Origin: Rhizobiaceae bacterium UBA1291
GTDB taxonomy: Bacteria > Pseudomonadota > Alphaproteobacteria > Rhizobiales > Rhizobiaceae
DNA length: 18,198 nt
Assembly: GCA_002307905.1 (NCBI GenBank)
Contig: DBUL01000110.1
Location: 1,730 to 19,927 of the forward strand
Direction of reading: 5' to 3'
The first letter of the stretch is position 1. Each line of letters begins with the position of its first letter. Both the position numbers and the translations under genes were made by a program. The notes under the pieces were generated by a model that was not told the origin of the DNA, made no database searches, and saw nothing but the letters and a program-made list of their open reading frames with translations. Positions 14,587 to 18,198 of the stretch are shown piece by piece.

Positions 14587-14644
14587 CTGTGCCGCAGCCG
14601 TGGCAGCGTCATCCTTGCCCTTCAACGCCTTTCCGGATATCCTT

Positions 14645-14657
14645 GCTGCATTGCAGC
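14645..14657 (+). repeat. Short inverted repeat at the patatin start region
   Basis: GCTGC, ATT, GCAGC forms a 5-bp stem directly before the first possible ATG (14658) and 12 bases before the preferred ATG (14670). In RNA it could affect access to the GGGAGG ribosome site. Confidence 0.35.
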
Positions 14658-14669
14658 ATGGGAGGCGAC

Positions 14670-15725
14670 ATGGGCCAATCTGGCACCCGAAAGAAGATCA
14701 ATCTGGCGCTTCAGGGCGGTGGCTCGCATGGGGCGCTGACATGGGGCGTTCTTGATCGTCTACTGGAAGACGACAGGCTTGAGATCGCCGAGATCAGCGG
14801 CACCAGCGCCGGTGCGATGAATGCCGCAGTGCTGGCTGATGGGTTTGAACGCGGAGGGCGCGACGGCGCGCGGGCAGCACTTGAGAGTTTCTGGCGCGCG
14901 ATCAGCCTGGCGGCGATCACTTCCCCATTGCAACGCAGCCCGCTTGACCGGATGCTGGGGCGTTTCAGCCTTGATGCTTCGCCCGGATATCTTTTCTTTG
15001 AAGGGTTGAGCCGGGTGATATCGCCCTATCAAATGAACCCCCTGAACCTCAATCCCCTTCGCGACCTCCTGGATCGACAAGTAGACTTCGACAACGTGAA
15101 CCGCTGCAAGGCGATCTCTGTCCATGTCACGGCCACCCACGTCCGAACAGGGCGGTCACGCATCTTCTCGCGCGGGGATGTGACGCTTGACGCGGTGATG
15201 GCTTCGGCCTGCCTACCACAGCTTTATCCGGCCGTAGTCATCGATGGTGAACCCTATTGGGATGGCGGTTTTAGCGCCAACCCTGCGCTGATGCCGCTGG
15301 TAACAAGCCTTGCCAGCCCCGATATCGTGATCGTTCAGATTAACCCGATCGTGCGCCACGACACCCCCACCTCGGCCCGCGAGATTATCAACCGCGTGAA
15401 CGAGATCAGCTTCAATACCGCGCTCATCAAGGAGTTGCGCGCCATTGCGCTGATGCAGCAAATCGTGGCAACGAAAGGCATCGATCTGGGCGCGGCGGGG
15501 CAAACCCATATTCACCTGATCCATACTGATGCCGAGGTGCAGGATCTGGCCGCCTCAAGCAAAATGAACGCAGAATGGCCCTATCTACGGCTGCTGTTCG
15601 AACGCGGACGCGGCTGGGCCGAGGCTTGGCTGGAGGCGCATTTCGACAAGATTGGCAGGGAGTCGTCTTTCGATCTGGCAGCCTTCTTTGATGATCCTGC
15701 GGCAGCGCCAAACCGTGCGGTGTAG
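14670..15725 (+). CDS. Patatin-like phospholipase/esterase
   Basis: A 351-residue serine hydrolase of the patatin family, which uses a Ser-Asp dyad to cleave acyl esters. The oxyanion hole LALQGGGSHGALTWG is near the start. The nucleophile motif GTSAG places S46, and EPYWDGGF places D198, so the catalytic set is complete. The region SPYQMNPLNLNPLRDLLDRQVDF and the later QINPIVRHDTPTSAREIINRVNEI are characteristic of an alphaproteobacterial subgroup often found beside 3-hydroxybutyrate dehydrogenase and a GntP permease (recalled, not searched). The ATG at 14670 follows GGGAGG at four bases. The reading frame is open far upstream, but that part covers the opposite-strand gene and is not credible. 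It ends three bases before the permease start, so the two are almost certainly co-transcribed. No signal peptide is seen. Confidence 0.88.
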   Translation: MGQSGTRKKINLALQGGGSHGALTWGVLDRLLEDDRLEIAEISGTSAGAMNAAVLADGFERGGRDGARAALESFWRAISLAAITSPLQRSPLDRMLGRFSLDASPGYLFFEGLSRVISPYQMNPLNLNPLRDLLDRQVDFDNVNRCKAISVHVTATHVRTGRSRIFSRGDVTLDAVMASACLPQLYPAVVIDGEPYWDGGFSANPALMPLVTSLASPDIVIVQINPIVRHDTPTSAREIINRVNEISFNTALIKELRAIALMQQIVATKGIDLGAAGQTHIHLIHTDAEVQDLAASSKMNAEWPYLRLLFERGRGWAEAWLEAHFDKIGRESSFDLAAFFDDPAAAPNRAV

Positions 15726-15728
15726 GTC

Positions 15729-17108
15729 ATGACCGGCATCTTCATCATCCTTTTGGCGTTGGGCACCCTGATGGTTCTGGCCTATCGCGGGCTCAGCCTG
15801 CTGCTGCTGGCCCCGGCAATGGCCATGCTGGCGGTGTTGCTGGCCGAGGGTGGCCCGCTGCTAGCCAGCTATACGCAGGTCTTCATGCAGGCCACGGGTG
15901 GGTTCATCATCCAGTATTTCCCGCTGTTCCTGCTGGGCGCGGTGTTCGGCAAGTTGATGGAGGCCTCAGGTTCGGCGCGCGTTCTGGCCGACGGCATCAT
16001 CCGCGGGCTGGGGCCAAACCGCGCCATCCTGGCGGTGATCCTGTCCTGTGCCACGATGACCTATGGCGGAGTGTCGCTGTTCGTTGTTGCCTTTGCCGTC
16101 TGGCCCATCGCCTCGGCGCTGTTTCGCGAGGCGGACCTGCCCAAGGTGCTGATCCCGGCCACCATCGCGCTTGGCGCCTTCACCTTCACCATGACCGCGC
16201 TGCCCGGAACGCCAGCAATCCAGAACGCAATACCGATGCCCTATTTCGGCACGACGCCCTTTGCCGCTCCGGGGCTTGGGCTCATCACCGGGTCGCTGAT
16301 GCTGGGGCTTGGATGGGGTTGGCTGGAGTACCGCACGCGGGCGCTGGGGTCAGGCTACGGCAGCGCGTCGGAAGATGACACGAAAATGGACGGCGGCTCG
16401 GCACCCGGACTGACAGTTGCGGCGGCACCGCTGGTGCTGGTGCTGGCACTGAACCTCGCCTTCACCTTCGTGCTGATCCCGGCCATGGACACCGACTATC
16501 TCGGCCAGCCCGAGTTCGGCGCAACGGATGTGGGCGCGCTACGCGGGGTCTGGTCGATCATCGCCGCACTGACGCTGGCGTCGCTGGCACTGGTGGCGTT
16601 GAACTGGCGGCGGCTCGCGGGCGGACTGGCTGCCACATTGGACGAAGGCGCCAAGGATGCGCTCAAGCCGATCTTCAACACGGCAAGCCTTGTGGGTTTC
16701 GGCGCGGTGATCGCATCGCTTTCGGCCTTTGGCGTGATCCGCGACTGGGTGGTGACCGTGGGTGGCGACAACCCGCTGGTCTCGCTCGCTGTCGGCACCA
16801 GCCTTCTGGCGGGCATTACGGGGTCCGCCTCGGGGGGCATGTCGATTGCGCTCTCGACGCTCGGCGAGACATACTTGGACATGGGGCAGGCAGTCGGAAT
16901 ATCGCCTGACCTTCTGCACCGGGTCACTGCAGTGGCGACCGGCGGACTGGATGCGCTGCCGCACAATGGTGCGGTCATCACGCTGCTGACAATTTGCGGT
17001 CTGACGCACCGGGAAGCCTACCGTGACATTTTCGTGGTCGCCGTGGCGATCCCTGTGCTCGCTTTGGTGGTCCTGGTGGCGCTGGGCACAGCGTTTGGCA
17101 GTTTCTGA
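15729..17108 (+). CDS. GntP-family permease, possibly for D-3-hydroxybutyrate
   Basis: A 459-residue inner-membrane transporter with roughly 11-12 membrane segments. The family pattern is clear: IIQYFPLFLLGAVFGKLME, the conserved CATMTYGGVSLFVVAFAVWPIA (~100-120), FTMTALPGTPAIQNAIPMPYFGT (~155-180), and a second half with GITGSASGGMSIALS and GGLDALPHNGAVIT. GntP/CitMHS members move gluconate, citrate-like or hydroxy acids with protons. Members beside patatin-like and 3-hydroxybutyrate dehydrogenase genes are commonly called D-beta-hydroxybutyrate permeases. The start lies three bases after the patatin stop with a weak ribosome site, which suggests translational coupling. A central hydrophilic loop (~215-235, SEDDTKMDGG) joins the two halves. 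The substrate is inferred from context only. Confidence 0.85.
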   Translation: MTGIFIILLALGTLMVLAYRGLSLLLLAPAMAMLAVLLAEGGPLLASYTQVFMQATGGFIIQYFPLFLLGAVFGKLMEASGSARVLADGIIRGLGPNRAILAVILSCATMTYGGVSLFVVAFAVWPIASALFREADLPKVLIPATIALGAFTFTMTALPGTPAIQNAIPMPYFGTTPFAAPGLGLITGSLMLGLGWGWLEYRTRALGSGYGSASEDDTKMDGGSAPGLTVAAAPLVLVLALNLAFTFVLIPAMDTDYLGQPEFGATDVGALRGVWSIIAALTLASLALVALNWRRLAGGLAATLDEGAKDALKPIFNTASLVGFGAVIASLSAFGVIRDWVVTVGGDNPLVSLAVGTSLLAGITGSASGGMSIALSTLGETYLDMGQAVGISPDLLHRVTAVATGGLDALPHNGAVITLLTICGLTHREAYRDIFVVAVAIPVLALVVLVALGTAFGSF

Positions 17109-17405
17109 CGGTGTATGGATCTACAAGCAGTAACGAAAGGGTCGCTCTGATCTTTCGAGGCTGAGCCAATTGCCCCGACAGCCTTCATGTTCCACGCTGG
17201 GCCAGCTTGATCTGACGCCGCCTTGTCCTTGTAAGGAAACCGTTAGCCGTCGTAGTCCTGCCGTCTTCTGGTAAATACTGGACTTGGTTGTTGCATGACT
17301 GTGGACTTCGGCCTTGTCGTCTATCGTTCTTAAACCTCGTAGACATCGTATTTATGCAAATGGCGAGTTTTGCTCGGTTGATTTGAAAGTGGGGGAGCGT
17401 CAGCC
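17109..17405. other. Gene-free stretch between the permease and DUF502 genes
   Basis: These 297 bases are lower in GC than the flanking genes and hold no convincing gene, RNA or hairpin with a T-run. A - strand frame crosses it but has no ribosome site or family features and overlaps the DUF502 start. The DUF502 promoter presumably lies in the AT-rich part near 17320-17390; no clear -35/-10 pair was found. Confidence 0.5.
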
Positions 17406-18095
17406 ATGGCTTCATCTGAAACACCGCACCGCATGAAATCTGCCGGGCGATACATTCTGATCGGTGTGCTCACAATAGCGCCACTGGCGATCACTTGGAT
17501 CATCCTCGACTTTTTGTTTGGCCAGCTCGCCCGGGTCGGACGGCCTTGGGTGACGGGAGCCGCCCGAGCACTTGGACCGGAACATCGTGTTCTGGCTGCC
17601 TGGCTTCAGAATGAAACATTCCTATCCATCTTGGCCGCGCTTCTGGTGCTGGGTCTTCTGTGGATGTTGGGCTGGGGTGCCAGCCGGGTGATCGGGCAGC
17701 GATTGATCCTGATCTTCGAATGGATCATTGGCCGCATTCCTTTTGTCGAAAGGATCTATCAGGCAACGAAGCGTTTCCTCACTGTGGCCGGAAGTTCCAC
17801 CGATGGCGGGGAGCGCCGCGTGGTTTTGATTGATTTCCCCTCGCCCGAGATGAAGACCATCGGTCTGGTGACGCGCATGTTGAAGGACGAAGCGACCGGC
17901 GAGGAACTGGCCGTGGTCTATGTTCCGACATCACCCAACCCGACTTCCGGCTACATCGAAATCGTGCCGGTCAGGAAGATTACCTTTACCGACTGGACCT
18001 TCGATCAGGCAATTAGCTTTGTCATCACTGGCGGGTCGAATGCACCTGAAACGATTGCATATTACCCGAAACCAGACGGCGACGCGAAAAAGTGA
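17406..18095 (+). CDS. DUF502 integral membrane protein
   Basis: A 229-residue membrane protein of the DUF502 family, with unknown biochemical function. The first membrane helix is YILIGVLTIAPLAITWIIL (~15-35), containing the family's early Pro. A second lies at about 75-95 (ILAALLVLGLLWMLGW). The conserved sequence IGRIPFVERIYQATKRF (~113-130) follows. The C-terminal soluble region includes VVLIDFPSPEMKTIGLVTR and VYVPTSPNPTSGYIEIVP, the family hallmark PTSPNPTSG. The ATG at 17406 has a GGGGGAG site eight to nine bases upstream. In many rhizobia, DUF502 genes sit near recG; that neighbour is not seen here. Plausible alternatives are a second copy, or a gene that arrived with the patatin/permease segment. 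Confidence 0.9.
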   Translation: MASSETPHRMKSAGRYILIGVLTIAPLAITWIILDFLFGQLARVGRPWVTGAARALGPEHRVLAAWLQNETFLSILAALLVLGLLWMLGWGASRVIGQRLILIFEWIIGRIPFVERIYQATKRFLTVAGSSTDGGERRVVLIDFPSPEMKTIGLVTRMLKDEATGEELAVVYVPTSPNPTSGYIEIVPVRKITFTDWTFDQAISFVITGGSNAPETIAYYPKPDGDAKK

Positions 18096-18103
18096 AGCGG
18101 GGG

Positions 18104-18198
18104 TTATTCGAGAACAGCAGGCGGTTGCTTGAGGCCAAATTGCGCAAAGAGACGCATTTCGGCAAACCGCACACCACAGTCCCAACGGTGTCGTTCAT
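18104..18198 (-). CDS. Possible 3' end of a convergent gene, cut by the window edge
   Basis: On the - strand, one frame is open from the right edge to a TAA at 18104-18106, giving about 31 residues ending in MRLFAQFGLKQPPAVLE. The mix of hydrophobic and charged residues looks protein-like, and the tail-to-tail spacing of eight bases with DUF502 is normal. The stretch is too short to identify, and its third-position GC is lower than in the main genes. It may be chance. Confidence 0.25.
   Translation of the reverse strand, partial: ERHRWDCGVRFAEMRLFAQFGLKQPPAVLE

Noticed and set aside
13998..14669. Upstream extension of the patatin frame
   Set aside because: This part is antisense to the membrane-protein gene and has no family similarity. 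The GGGAGG before 14670 and the domain start right after it fix the start.
17185..17424. - strand frame of 79 codons between the permease and DUF502 genes
   Set aside because: It overlaps the DUF502 start, has no ribosome site or recognisable domain, and looks random. A transposase remnant was considered, but no family motif or terminal repeats could be seen.

Overview
The window reads as a chromosomal stretch of a high-GC alphaproteobacterium, most likely a member of the Rhizobiaceae. The signs are a BA14K-family secreted protein, a GalE of the rhizobial type, a pyruvate-kinase-like protein of the type seen in rhizobia, a probable DUF6030 protein, and GTG/ATG starts behind GGAGG-like ribosome sites. 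There are thirteen well-supported genes plus a possible gene fragment at the right edge. No rRNA, tRNA, CRISPR array or insertion sequence was seen.

Left part (1-5523, all on the + strand): the 3' part of a metallo-beta-lactamase-fold hydrolase; a glycoside hydrolase family 32 beta-fructosidase without a signal peptide; a pyruvate-kinase-like protein with a long N-terminal extension and no C-terminal regulatory domain; and a probable lipoprotein of the YiiX/YaeF (C92) permuted papain-like family. The GH32 and kinase-like genes both fit central sugar metabolism, but they are separated by about 250 bases and need not be one operon.

Middle (5628-9748, - strand): a small secreted BA14K protein carrying a Trp/Pro-rich tandem repeat, and a 1169-residue hybrid histidine kinase in which a sodium/solute-symporter-like membrane domain is fused through a linker to PAS, HisKA, ATPase and receiver domains. 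It resembles CbrA with an added receiver. MscL, the large mechanosensitive channel, is divergent from the kinase, and a fold-type I aminotransferase follows it. Next come a UDP-glucose 4-epimerase (GalE) and, converging on it, a small DUF442-type protein with a Cys-x4-Arg loop. A perfect hairpin lies between those two genes. Upstream of the DUF442 gene is an AT-rich palindrome that could be an operator.

Right part (13506-18198): a single-pass membrane protein on the - strand, then, divergently, a patatin-like hydrolase directly coupled to a GntP-family permease. This pair fits uptake or turnover of hydroxybutyrate-type compounds, but no 3-hydroxybutyrate dehydrogenase is present in the window. 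A DUF502 membrane protein follows after a gene-free stretch of about 300 bases. Base and codon use seem to shift from about 14650 onward, so this end may have a different history from the rest.

No clearly new multi-gene system could be demonstrated. The best leads are the transporter-like hybrid kinase, the patatin/permease pair with inverted repeats in front of it, the pyruvate-kinase-like protein, the repeat-bearing BA14K protein, and the palindrome upstream of the DUF442 gene.
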